A DNA stretch of 31,341 nt, from the NCBI GenBank assembly GCA_003427395.1, contig BFEA01000003.1, positions 9,400,334 through 9,431,674 on the forward strand. Direction: 5' to 3'. Source of the DNA: Chara braunii (lineage: Eukaryota > Streptophyta > Charophyceae > Charales > Characeae). Both the position numbers and the translations under genes were made by a program. Shown here one piece after another: positions 18,691 to 29,395 of this stretch. The number at the start of each line of letters is the position of its first letter. The first letter of the stretch is position 1. Below the pieces are notes generated by a model, which saw only the letters and a program-made list of their open reading frames with translations, was not told where the DNA came from and searched no databases.

Positions 18691-20959
18691 GGCTGTCCAC
18701 CAGACAGAAACAGTGGGAAAACGCACTGCCTTCCTGGCTGGGCACCTAAAAAAGAGAGATGAGAAACAATTTTGAGCAAACAAAAAAAAGAGAATAGAAA
18801 GAAAAGAACTCAAAGATTCCCTCGAATGTTGCCCAGGAATGCGGCCAAAGCCATCCAAATGAAAAACAGAGCAAATGGGCCTCTCTTCAAATGTGCAAAA
18901 TGAGACGGTATCCTTTGCTAGAACATGGAAAGATACATTCAACATTGTCACCTTTTGTCTTCTGTGCATCTGGACAGTAATGCAGCGAGGCCCAGTGCTT
19001 CTCTTTTTTCCTTTGCTCGTTCTCCCCCCCCCACACCCTTCTTCTTTGTTGTCATGCCAGTGCCACTGATGCAGGCTCTGTACGTAAATGTGGAAACACA
19101 CGGGCAGATTGGACTAGCAGGAAAGGTTTAGTCCAGTTGCGCCTGTTCGATGGGCCCACAACCCTACTTCCCCGCTGCTTCACCAGGCCTTCCCTGAGCC
19201 CCAAATATTCCTTGTGGCGACAAGTTTATTTTTCTGCAAGGCTGGGGCTGTGTACTGTGGTTTAAAAACAAAACAAAAAACAAAAGAAGAAGATGAATGG
19301 AGACATCGGGCGCAGCGCGACCGAGGGCGCTGCGCTCCTGGCCTCGCCGAAGCAACAGCGCAGGAGAGTCGACGCGAGCAAAGGTTGGCGATGAAGGCAG
19401 CTGCATGCGAGGTAGTGATGGGGGTTTTTGTGATGGAGTGGGCGGTGGGTGAATGGAAAGGTGCTCCACGTTGCCAACCATGCAGGTGTCGTGCCAGCCC
19501 TTGTCGAGCTGGTATTGAGAAGAGGAGGATTGAGGTACGACCGAGTTTTCGTATCGTCGAAGCTGAGGTGGGCTGTTCGGCGCACTGAGAGGACAAAACA
19601 CCGCGGAGGAAGCTAGTAACACCTAAGGGATGGACACCGCCAAGATTGGAAGCGAAGGATGACAAAGGCGAATAGAGGGCTGTGGCGGTGACTCAGAGCG
19701 GGTTATGGGTTTGATGATTTGATCTCCTCCCCCTTCCCCCAATAGTGTGGTGAATGGATGTTTAGGATGGCTTGAACCCCCTGTGACGACTCGCTGACCG
19801 GCTTGGCGAGGTGGTGTCGCACTGTCTTCTGATCCTTGGGGGGTCGAAGAGGGCCGTTGTTGTCTTCAGTGTTAGCATCGCTTTGATGCCTAGTGGCTAG
19901 CAGTGGGAGGAGGTGTGTTCCTCTTTCCCCCAAGACGGTGGGGTAGGGTTTGGGGGGAAAGGTGGCAAGTAGGTGGGTGTTGAGGAAGTGGGGGACGAGG
20001 TTTTTCAATTTTTGATAGTGATGATCTCCGCGGTTTTTTGTTAGCTGTTGCTAATGATCCTCGTGATAATAACTTGGTTTCTGCTTTTTGATCCATATCA
20101 ACATGAAAGTTCATACTCAAATAATTACTATTAATCTTCTGATTTTGTTTTGATTTCTATCTGATTTTTATCTGATTTGAATTTAGAGCTGATTGATCCT
20201 TATGGTTGATTTGGAAGATGAATCCTACCTTTGTTTTCTTCTGTGATTTCTTAATTAGTAACTTCAAAGCAGTTGATGCTGTTTAATTCTGATTATAAGT
20301 TTCATATGATCCCTTTTGTCTTGAAATAATTTCAATTCTGTTAAAAAATGCCCAGGTATGATTTGGAACTGACTTCTTACAAATTTTCTCAAAAGTGCCA
20401 ATCTCGGTTGCTAAATGATTCTCATACTGTGGTGTGAGAATCGATTCGAAAATCCCTTTTGGGATATCAAAATCTATATCAAATCTATCATTCGTAGGTT
20501 TTCTCTGGATTACACATGTCCTATTTTTAGTTCTGTACTTGACTCCCTAATTGGAGGATTGAAGTAATTCTGTACTCGGATTGTATTTTCCTTTTCTTAG
20601 TTGGTGTTCTAAAAACTGATGAAGGTCTGCCCGTCCAAAAATCGAGGTGAGTGGGAGAAGTAGATGTCGGGATATCAAGCGTCCTACTAGTGAGGGGGCT
20701 ACCTTATAGGATGGAAATAGGGTACGGCAGCAGCGGAGATGGTGGCTCTGCTGCAATAAGGCTGCCGGAGTGAGGTAAAGGGGATTGATGGGGGGTTTCT
20801 GAGTCGTTTTCTGAATTTTGCCTGTGTTCTTGTTTTTTAGGGCTCTTGGGCCTGGATGTCTTTTGGGTATCTACTTGAGGTTGGGGATGGGGCACGTCAT
20901 GATCTTTTGCAAGGACGGAGAAGGGAATGGTGCAGAGTTGCTTAAAGGGTACCGGCTGG
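18691..20959. other. Intergenic, no gene recognised
   Basis: Several overlapping frames of 100-160 codons at 19180-20120 have no motif and lie on both strands. 20060-20560 is AT-rich and intron-like. A minus-strand frame ending at 20704 is Pro/Ser/Lys-rich (TSRPKSPKKQEHRQNSEND) and could be part of a decayed gene into which the LINE inserted, but no family is recognised. Confidence 0.5.
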
Positions 20960-21416
20960 GGGGATTTCTCATCAGATGCGATTGGCGTTGGGCAGTTTAG
21001 GCTGTTTGATGGGTACCGGCTGAGGAGTAACCTTTTTTTTTTTCGTTTTTTTTTTTTAAACAACCCCCTCCAGGCCTAGAGGTGCTGGTAAGAGCAAACA
21101 CCGCTAGCACCGGGGGAGAGGCTCCATCTATTGGTGGGGAGCATCACCTGCTGGAAAGCGGGTCCAGCGTCCCATATACANAGTGAAAATACAGACTGAA
21201 GTAGAGAAAACCCTGCCAGCATTGATTGCTCTGGGGTCCAGAGGATTAACTGAGCAGGTTGTATCGGGACAGGAACCTCTTTGCCCCATGTCAGGCGCCA
21301 GATATCTGCTGCTACAAACTGGTTCCTTCCTCCGAATGAGAATGTGAAAAAGGATGGGAGGGGAGCTGGGAACGTCTGATGCTGGCGCCCCTGCATATAA
21401 CCTGTTGCAGTCCTGC

Positions 21417-21998
21417 TTACTCCGCTCCATACCATTGCATGTCCACCACAGCCAGCTGATGGGGTGGAAAGGGATCGGGAAAATCCGATGGTGGCCGTAA
21501 CGGAACCTCTTGGCCCACCGTTGTCCAATCTCTGAAACAGATCTGATAGTCTTTTTTGATCGGCTCCCGGTTGCCGTCCTGGTTGCCTTCTTCGCCTTCC
21601 TGAGCTTGGCCGCCATCCCACTTGATGAAAGCGATGCGGCCTCCGTTCCCGCCGCCCAGCCAGTCCCCCGAGAATTGTCGAATTTTTTGTTCTATATCTT
21701 TCGTTGTTTGGCACAGATCCAGCTGACTTTTGACCTTCAGCCATTGCGTCATAAGTTCTTGGTGTATGAATTGTTTAATCATGTCTGTTATTTCCTCCCC
21801 GGCTATGCGGACTCCCTTCATGACGTGTATACAGCATCTCTTCCAGATCGCCCACATAACAACTCTCCTCCCTATTTTAAACATGTTATCTTCAAAGGTA
21901 CTAGATGTAGGGGAGGTCAATGTCTCGCACAATATCGCCCTCTAGTCCCATGGCCAGGTCGTTCCGGTGTCCAGCAGGCTCCAGAGTCTGTCCCACCA
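21417..21998 (-). pseudogene. LINE ORF2 C-terminal tail
   Basis: The minus-strand frame 21417-21932 (KIGRRVVMWAIWKRCCIHVM, then a Gly/Lys-rich end) is continuous with WRWWDRLWSLLDTG just upstream after one stop. It matches the usual Trp-rich tail after zf-RVT in L1-type ORF2. The segment from about 21416 to 21060 is 3' untranslated, although a second frame stays open across part of it. Confidence 0.5.
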
Positions 21999-22017
21999 TC
22001 GCCATGTAAGAACAGAG

Positions 22018-23196
22018 CCCGGACATTGCAAGAAAATGTGTTCTATGGTTTCTCGGATCTTACGGGAGGGAAACGCCGTGTGACACGATTTGCACCACGG
22101 GAGTGTCAGTCCTTTTTGTTCCAGGTAAGTGCGATCTATTAGCCAGTCATTAGTGGGGAGGCAGCGGTGCTCTATCTGCCACTGCAGTGAGGCTAGCTTT
22201 GCAGGTTTGGCCCTTGTGAGGGAGAACCACCGAATGAGGCGGATGGCGTCAACCCTAATATTCAGATGGGATCTCCACCGGTTTTTACAATATCTTTCAG
22301 ATTTACCTTAGGGCGCAGTAAACGATAGGTGGTCTTCACTGTCAGGCTGTAGAGCTTCACGTTCTGTGTCCTCGGGGTTCTGTGTGCGGGGGGGCACTGC
22401 CACTCCTCCGGGTCAAAGGGGAGGTTCATAATGCAGGTCCTCGGCTGGTATACTATGTAGTCCTCCTTATCACGTAGCGCCCGGATCCTGTACAGATCAG
22501 TGTTCCGACACCATCTCATTACGTCCGGGGCATATTTGGTTAGTTCATTGTCATTTTCTTTGTGAAAGAGATTGATCAGCGTTTCATCCGTGTGTGTTGT
22601 TACAACATTTCCTACACTCTCTGGATCTCCGGGGACCGTCACCCAGTCCCCTTCCGCCAGCTTCGGTCCCTTTCGCATGATGCGCACCCAATCAGGCTTT
22701 CCAGGTTGTTTTCTATATCATAACAATGCTTCGGCAGCGTCCTCATCTGTGACTCTATTTTCCAGCCCTTGTTTTCTAAGTCCCAGATGTCTTTAACTCT
22801 AGTTATGCCCCTTTTGACCCAGTTGTTCCACGGGGAGTCGGAGCTGCGGTATACCCTCCCGTTTCGATCCGTGATATTTTTGTTCCCGAACAGGGGTTGT
22901 CGAGCCACCTCCTCCCATCTGGTTGGCCCAGGTCTATCTGGCAACGGTAGTTGGCGCCAGGCTTTCATGCAGCGGATCCAGAAATCGTCCTTTGCGAGGT
23001 CGCTGCGGACTGCATCCCGGTTCAGGTCCTGGCCCGCGCGGGAGCGTCGCGGCAAGGACCAGAAGCGGTCTTCCAGCCAGGTCAAGGGGTTTACTGTTTG
23101 AGGGGCTTGTGGAGCGAGTCGAGCGATCTGTTCCAGCGCCAGGGCATGCCAAGGGAGGTCTTGTGTGAACACCAATCTCCTGATCCACTGCACCAT
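22018..23196 (-). pseudogene. LINE ORF2 C-terminal region with zf-RVT
   Basis: Minus-strand fragments at 22639-23196 and 22262-22687 hold the post-RT region (QTVNPLTWLEDRFWSLPRRS, PLFGNKNITDRNGRVY). Further downstream, about 22018-22120, comes a zinc-binding zf-RVT-like motif WCKSC..ETIEHIFLQC (C-x2-C, H-x4-C). Frame changes and stops separate the pieces. The domain is common at the C-terminus of plant L1-type ORF2 and is thought to bind nucleic acid. Confidence 0.7.
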
Positions 23197-23223
23197 CAGT
23201 GTTGTGACCTAGGTGCCCGGGTC

Positions 23224-24515
23224 CTAAATCCCCAAGCCTCCTCTGTCCTTGGGTTGGATCACCGATGTCCACGCCGCCCTGTTGATAACATTGGGAAGCT
23301 CGTTGTTAACTCTCCACAACATTGCCGTTAGTTGTCGTTTGAGCGACCGCACTGCTTCTTTGCTAAGCGCCCATATTCCCGATTTGTACCAAAGGGCGGC
23401 CAACACCACATTGTTAATCACCAACGCCCTACCAATTAAGGAAGTATGTTTGTCATTCCAGCGCCCCAGCTTCTCTAGGGCGGGTTTGAGGATCCAGCCA
23501 TCGTTCGATGCCGGTTTTCTTGTTGCTGTCAACATTATTCCTAACACTCTCACCGGGGCTGTTTCCGGGAGCCATTTAACCTGTGGCAGCTCCGGGTGGC
23601 GCACTCCTTGGTGGTGTATCCACCACCCAAGGGTTTTGTTACCCCAATTAGCTGTCATGTTTGAAACAGCCGTGAACTTGTCAAACAGTCGTCTGATCTC
23701 TTCCATATTCTTGATGGTGGCGTCTACCATGAGTGTCAGATCATCAGCAAACATCGAACAGACAGGGATGGCTTCCTCCGGAGTTGTCGAGATCTGCAAC
23801 TTCCTCAAGTTTTTGTTTGCACGGAGATTCGCTGCCAGCGCCTCCATCACTATTATGAACAGAAACGGGGTCAGGGGATCTCCTTGACGGACAGACCTTG
23901 TAGAGGAAATACTTGTGCTATTCTGTCGTTAATTTGGACGCTTGTGGTTGCGTTATGATGCAAGATTTCAGTCCAGCGACGAAAGACCGGGCCTATATTC
24001 ATTTTTTCCATGCACCGGTCAAAAAACAGCTAGTCCACGTGGTCGTAGGCTTTCTCGAAGTCTATGAAGACTACAGCCACATTTTGCTTGTCTTGCCTGG
24101 TTAACTTAAGCAATTCATTTACCAGTAGAATATTATCCTGAATCCTGCGACCCTTGACAAAACCTGTCTGTTTCGGATGGATGATCTGATCCAGGACCGG
24201 GATCAGCCGGTTCGCTAAGGCTTTCGCAAGCATCTTATATACGACAGTAAGCAGCGTTATCGGCCGGTAGTTTCTAATGTCCATCATATCTCTTTTTTTG
24301 TGTAACAACGTAAGGACACCTTGCCCCACCAGCTCCCCCATGTTTCCGGTCTCCCATACCAGATTATAGAAATCCATGAGGTCTGAGGCCATCTGGGACC
24401 AAAACGTTTCCCAGAATTCTTTGGGGAGTCCGTCCGCACCTGATTTTTTTTCCTTGTCCATCTGCATCATTGCTGTCCAGATTTCTTCTTTGGATAGCGG
24501 CCGATCCAGGTTCAT
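23224..24515 (-). pseudogene. LINE ORF2 reverse transcriptase (degenerate)
   Basis: Minus strand. The fingers/palm start is clear: MQMDKEKKSGADGLPKEFW, RNYRPITLLTVVYKMLAKAL, HPKQTGFVKGRRIQDNILL, and VVFIDFEKAYDHVD with the first catalytic Asp. A TAG at 24030 sits where Trp is usual. After a frameshift comes RQGDPLTPFLF (near 23866-23893), then MFADDLTLMV with the catalytic Asp pair (near 23745), and a connection region. All core RT motifs are present although the frame is broken. The enzyme copies the element's RNA at a nicked target. Confidence 0.88.
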
Positions 24516-24674
24516 TTTTTGCTGGGTGTCAGGGTTTAACTTATTGGTTCTAAGAATTCAACTATTTCCTTTTCTCTAACATTTTTCTCTTGATGGGCAC
24601 ACCTGGACGTGAACAAGTCCTTGAAGAAGGATCTTGCTATCTGCATTCATTGGGGTGTAGAGCAGACCACGTCT

Positions 24675-25120
24675 CTATCGTTGTTCTGCGCATACGCGCT
24701 CGGGCCAGGCTAAAGAACTTTTGTCAATGGAGCCTTCCTTTTGATGCCATGTTAATCGCCCTCTGATACGTATACCCTCCCAGCGTTGTGAGGCAAAGGT
24801 TTGGAGACGCTGTTGTAGGACTTGCATCTGTGAGTGTTCATCTGCCTGTGTGTGTTGGTTGTTGTCTGCTTCCTGTTGCTCAAGTTGTTGAAGTTGCAGG
24901 TAAATGTTCATTTCCTGCTGATGATTTCTGACTGCTAGTTGTTTGAAGTACTCTTGACATTTCTTTCCCAGGTAGAAGAGACTGTTATTAAACCATTCTA
25001 TTCCCTGCGGGATGTGTTGTTTCTTTGTATGCCAGAATGTCCAGCAGTCAGTTCTGGAATGCCTCGTGCCGTAGAATCGATAAGTTGAGTTTGTAGAACC
25101 CGGGCCTAGTGTGAGAGCTT
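24675..25120 (-). pseudogene. LINE ORF2 linker upstream of RT
   Basis: Minus-strand frame with a Gln-rich coiled-coil-like segment (MNIYLQLQQLEQQEADNN) and RGRLTWHQKEGSIDKS, the counterpart of the R-x-x-W-x-x-x-G stretch that precedes RT in L1-type ORF2. The frame remains open to the right through the flanking repeat as far as about 25260, which may be chance. The step from this frame to the RT frame (24560-24675) contains shifts and stops. Confidence 0.6.
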
Positions 25121-25196
25121 GGGGATTTCTCATCAAATGCGATTGGCGTTGGGCAATTTGGGCTGTTTGATGGGTACCGGATGAGGAGGAGTAGCC

Positions 25197-25418
25197 CTGG
25201 TGCGATTGGCGTTGGGCAACGATGTTTTCCGAGAGGGTAAGGAAATTACAAGTTGATGATGACGTTTGTCTCTTGCTGAAGAAAGATGCCTAAAATTCCT
25301 TTTCACTTTCTGATGTCTCAAATAGTGACTACTCAAGTAATTGGTCTCGTTTCTTGTTCTTAGCAATTGGGCCTCAGTCCGTGACGTTGTGGGATCCGGG
25401 TCATAGTTGTTGAATGGA
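25197..25418. other. Short spacer between LINE flank and Gypsy-2
   Basis: About 220 bp without recognised features. It contains the second GCGATTGGCGTTGGGCA unit (25202) of the LINE target repeat. ATGGA (25414-25418) would be the 5' half of the Gypsy-2 target duplication; the other half is outside the window. Confidence 0.5.
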
Positions 25419-26511
25419 TGTTACATCTTCGACGCCACACAGGTCCTACCGGACCCGACTTAGGGTTAGAGGGACACAATAGGGCCTAAAGGCCCGACCT
25501 TGGGGGTACTACAGGCCGTAAAGGCCTTACTTTGGACCAGACCCGACGGGCAGGCCCAAACGACATTACCGTTTGGGCCTGGCGGCGCTCTTGAGGCTGC
25601 CGCCCGCCGGTTGGGGCTGAACCGTCCATCTTGACGGTTCAGGGCACAGCCAGGCCTCGCAGCATTGAGGCCGGCCTCTGCCCCACCCGTACAAAAGTAC
25701 CGGTCCAGCCTCATTCAGGCTATCGACCCACCGACACTCTAGCGGTGCGGTATGGTACGGCGCGACAGCGCTGGCACTATTCTTAGCGCAGGAGCACGAG
25801 GAGCAGCGGCAACAACAGCATTAGTGCAGCAGCAGCGGCGACTTAGCATATCGGCGGCCATAGCCGCCTGAGGTATCGGGAGTCGGAGGTTCTCTCCTCC
25901 CTCCCATCGTCAGTCCCCTCTCTCTCTCTCTCCACCTTGGCTCCCTTCTTCTTCTTCTTCTTCTTCTTCTTCTTCTTCTTCTTCTTCAGACTAGAGACTT
26001 ATACTAGTTGGACAGAGATGAGAGTTGGACTTAGGTAGTAAGAGGCTGTGGTACTTACCAAGTTCGAGACTTGGAGATTGTCGGGGATGATACTCGGCTG
26101 CATCACAGATTGGACACCGGTTACATTAGGACTTTGTATCTCCGACATTGGTGACTTATTGTCCTCTACATTTTGATCTTGTTCGATGACATTTTGGATT
26201 ACCATATCGGTGACCTACTGGTTTCTCTCTCGGTGACATCTGGTGCTACCTACATCTCCCACCTCCTTCGTCTCTCCTCCCACCTTCATCTGTGTATGTG
26301 TGTACGGGGCTGAGCACCGTCTATGTATGGCTCAGACCCCACCATCTCACGATTGTATGTGTGTGGAGTGATATCTATGTGAGTCAGTCTATGTGAGTCT
26401 ATGTGAGTCAGTCTATGTGAGTCAGTCCGTTTATCAGACTTCCGCTGCATATATGCTCATCCTACATTGGTTCATCTTTGGTTCTGCCCATACTCATTGA
26501 AGTATGTAACA
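25419..26511 (+). repeat. Gypsy-2 5' LTR
   Basis: Begins TGTTACA and ends TGTAACA, a perfect 7-bp terminal inverted repeat, 1,093 bp long. The end is fixed by a PBS four bases later. It contains a GC-rich segment (25440-25720), a (CTT)14 run (about 25945-25987) and tandem CTATGTGAGT(CAGT) units (about 26374-26427). The partner LTR is outside the window, so the boundary rests on the termini and PBS alone. Confidence 0.75.
25945..25987. repeat. (CTT)14 microsatellite in the Gypsy-2 LTR
   Basis: Uninterrupted CTT repeats after a CT-rich stretch. Confidence 0.95.
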
Positions 26512-26515
26512 GTTT

Positions 26516-26528
26516 TGGTATCGGATCA
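26516..26528 (+). promoter_or_regulatory. Gypsy-2 primer binding site, initiator-Met tRNA type
   Basis: TGGTATCGGATCA, four bases after the LTR; the first eleven bases match TGGTATCAGAG with two differences. The same G-for-A variant at position 8 occurs in Gypsy-1. Confidence 0.7.
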
Positions 26529-26554
26529 GACCATTTCACGGATCTGCTCACCAG

Positions 26555-27495
26555 GTAAGTCTGATTAGGAAGTAGATTGCTTTTTCAATCGTCCAAATCA
26601 GCTCTGAATTACTATCGAGTTCAAAGTTGCAAATTTTTTTCTTTTATTTTTTCAGTATTCTGTTTATTTCGGCATTTCCGTTCAAATAGGTATTCGGACT
26701 TGTAATTCGGATTTTTGTTTTGCTACGGTATGCTGTTTAATTCGAGTTCCGATAAATTGATACTAATCCGACATTCTGTTTAATTCGGATTTCTGATTAG
26801 TGATTCACGATTAGGTTGAAATAAGTACTCTGTCTAATTCGGCATTCTGATTTTCATTTCAGTTTCCGTTTTTATAATTCAGCATTCTGATTTTAATCCT
26901 GTATTTCGTTTGCAAAATCGGCATTTCCATTTTATTGCAGTATTGAAAATAAGGGTTACGAATTTTTTTTTGGTTTTCAACCAACTTGGGGAATTCGAAC
27001 GTTTTGGGATCGTAAATCCGAAAATTCTGCCGAATCGCGGAAAATTAGGGTTGGGCCCGAAATTTTCGCGAATTTTTTTTTTCCTTTCCCTTGTTTTGGA
27101 AATTTCGAAAACGGATTTAGGCCTTTAAAAAAACGGATTTTGACGGTGGAAATTCCCGACATTTCACATTTTTGTGAAAATACGAGTGTTTTCTCCGGAT
27201 TTTTTTTCGAATTTTTTTTTGGCAAACTAATCCGAATCTGACCCTCAAACTTGCAACTTCCGGGTAGTTCACTAACTAACGGTGAACTCCCGGACTCAAA
27301 GATGATCTCAACGGATACCTAATCTTGATACAATTCAAATTCGTTCATTATCATTATTGCGAATATTGTTTATTGATTATCATTAAGAATTATTATTTTG
27401 TTATTAATCTTTATTGATTAAATAATTCGTTAGTATTTTTCTTATTACGAATTTTCGAGTTGTTTACGAAAAAATTTATTTTTCTACTTGATTAG
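26555..27495 (+). other. Probable leader intron of Gypsy-2
   Basis: A strong donor, CCAG|GTAAGT, lies 27 bases after the PBS, and an acceptor-like TTTTTCTACTTGATTAG ends at 27495, just before the gag frame opens. The 941 bp between are strikingly AT-rich, have no long ORF, and contrast with the GC-rich exon-like sequence on both sides. Within it, 26640-26935 holds a degenerate repetition of TTCGG.ATTCTG.TTTAATT-like phrases. Splicing is inferred; retention in full-length genomic RNA would also be needed. Confidence 0.4.
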
Positions 27496-27624
27496 GTGTC
27501 TAAGTCCATCCTTGGGACAGGGACTGTATGTATATTACTTGATCTGTTCTATCCTTGTGCCCACCCTCTCCCTCACACTGTTTTGCGATCCTTCGGACGA
27601 GCCAGCATTCAGCAGCAGTTCCTG

Positions 27625-29395
27625 ATGCCAGCAGGGCCAGCCTCCGAACAGCAGTCACGACGTAGCAAGAGGATCGTCGATCTCCAACAGCAACAACAAC
27701 CTCCAGCTCAACAACCGCCACAGACCAGTACTCAGATGGCGAACACGCCACACAGCGGATCATTATCCGAGGGTTCGACAGCTAGTAATGCCGAACCCTT
27801 ACCGGTCTGTCCGATGCAAGGGTCGAATGAGCCCCTCCCGGACTTCATTCAAAGAATGCAGGACTATACAACCGCACTCACCCGTGTCAAGGAACAGCAA
27901 GAGGCTGCCGCAACCGAAAGACTACGGCTAGCAGAGGAAGCTGCAGCACAAACCCGGCGTCAAGCTGAGGCAAACCAGTTGGCGATCGATCAACGCAACG
28001 CCGACAGCGCTGAACTTGTAATTGCTAATCAAGCACAATGGACAGCGGTACTCAACGGGATGCGTTATGTCCCCGTACCCGGCAGCGAGCCAACGACAGT
28101 GCAACAGGAGAGGCAAGACCTGGCAGATATTCTACTCAATACAATGCGCGCCGTCATTTGGAACAGCACCATGGGGGAGCTGCATTCCCAGTCCACACGG
28201 CAGCTGCAGCACGATCTGAACCACAACGTGAAGACGCTTGCAGCAGCTGTCAAGGTCGCGGACAACCAGCTGAAACAGTTGGATGCACGCATTGCTACCT
28301 TGGAGGGAAGGCTTCCCCAAGCAGCGCCAGGCTGAACGACGGACGCGACAAAGCAAATCAACGAACGCATCGATCACGTCGTCACCATCATCGGCGACAT
28401 AGGTGTTTTCAATGGGCCGGACACGATCAGTAGCACGGTGGCCGCCATCAAAACGGACATCACTAAGCTGCACACGAGACCGGACGCCGCTACCAAGAAT
28501 TTCAAGATGCCACAGTTCACCATCAGCAAGTTCGGCGACTACAACAAGACCGACGCTTTGACATGGTGGCAAGGTTTCCTCACGGAAGCATCCTGCCGCA
28601 CTGTCCCGGCCGAAGACATGTTGAAGGCGCTCTACCTACAACTGATTGGAGGAGCGCAGACATGGATGAATCACCTGGCGGCTACCAAACAATGCACCAT
28701 CGCCGAACTCCACACGCACATCACGTGGAAGGAGTTCGAGCAATTATGGGTCACTCGATTCATGGTCCGCAACGTCGGGAAGGCGGCCATGAATGAGGTG
28801 TACACTTGCTCACAGGGAAGTATGCCAACTCAAGACTGGACGATTAAGTGGCAGAAGATAGTGACCACGACAGGTTTCGATTTGAGCTTTACAAACCAAC
28901 GATCCGAGTTCTTCTTGCGATCATGCGCAGGATTGCGGTCAGCACTCGGCAACGAATACGACTATACCTCGTTCCAGACTATTCTGGATCGTGCAAACCT
29001 GGTCATCCAAACGGACGACAAGGCCGCTAACGAGAAACAATCCCAGCCGCATTATGTGGCTAAGCAGGGCTATCAACGACCGGCACATAACAATGTCGTG
29101 ATTTTGGAAGAAACAGTCGATCTCCACGCTGCAGCAGCATCCTCGAGTGATGGAGGAATTGTAGCAGCGCTCCCGCCGAAGCATCCCAAGAGAGTTCGGA
29201 AGAACAAGGCGACACAAGAGACGGCATCGACGGGAACTGGGCAGCAGCCATGGACGACATACAAGATAACCAAGGAAATCTATGACCTTCGTCAAAAGTA
29301 CGGGTATTGCCTTTGGGGTCACTCATTTGACCGCACAATGCCCCGAAAAGGGCAAGGCACGCGTACCCCGTCCAGCGAACTCGGGAAACTGAGTT
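27625..29395 (+). pseudogene. gag: Gypsy-2 gag (degenerate)
   Basis: The frame is open from 27496, but the first ATG is 27625 (MPAGPASEQQSRRSKR). A Gln-rich N-terminus and a long coiled coil (ALTRVKEQQEAAATERLRLA and on, about 27870-28020) come first. A TGA at 28333 (from CGA, by C-to-T) interrupts. The capsid-like part follows: KFGDYNKTDALTWWQGFL, LYLQLIGGAQTWMNHL, WKEFEQLWVTRF (28530-28770), then a Ser/Ala-rich hinge. The C-terminal zinc knuckle is damaged: YGYCLWGHSFDRTMPRKG (about 29300-29350) keeps one Cys and the His but lacks the others. Confidence 0.83.

Larger units (their letters stand above)
21033..25120 (-). mobile_element. L1-like LINE, 5'-truncated and defective
   Basis: About 4.1 kb on the minus strand: ORF2 from the linker after the endonuclease, through RT and a C-terminal zinc-finger region, a 3' untranslated part with the family stem-loop (21073-21110), and a poly-A tail (poly-T at 21033-21057). 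The apurinic endonuclease domain and ORF1 are absent, consistent with incomplete reverse transcription. Poly-A tail and RT type place it near the L1 clade. Its 3' end is shared by the copies at 365, 1481 and 17283. Confidence 0.88.
20960..25196. repeat. Long direct repeat flanking the LINE (about 75 bp)
   Basis: 20960-21032 and 25121-25196 are near-identical (GGGGATTTCTCATC, GCGATTGGCGTTGGGCA, GCTGTTTGATGGGTACCGG), with about five substitutions and one 3-bp indel. The left copy ends exactly at the poly-A tail and the right copy begins exactly where the LINE sequence stops, the arrangement expected of a target site duplication. Sub-units also recur at a 63-64-bp period (GGGTACCGGCTG at 20947 and 21011; GCGATTGGCGTTGGGCA at 25139 and 25202), so the target was already tandemly repeated. 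Confidence 0.65.

Noticed and set aside
19164-19665. Cluster of minus-strand ORFs of 107-161 codons with a plus-strand ORF over the same bases
   Set aside because: All frames are open over the same GC-rich segment and none shows a motif or codon preference.
26374-26427. Short repeated CTATGTGAGTCAGT units resembling a repeat-spacer array
   Set aside because: Units are contiguous with no unique spacers, inside an LTR: a simple tandem repeat and not a CRISPR array.
27496-27624. Upstream extension of the Gypsy-2 gag frame from a GTG
   Set aside because: Eukaryotic start at GTG is unlikely and the segment follows a probable splice acceptor; the ATG at 27625 is the better start.
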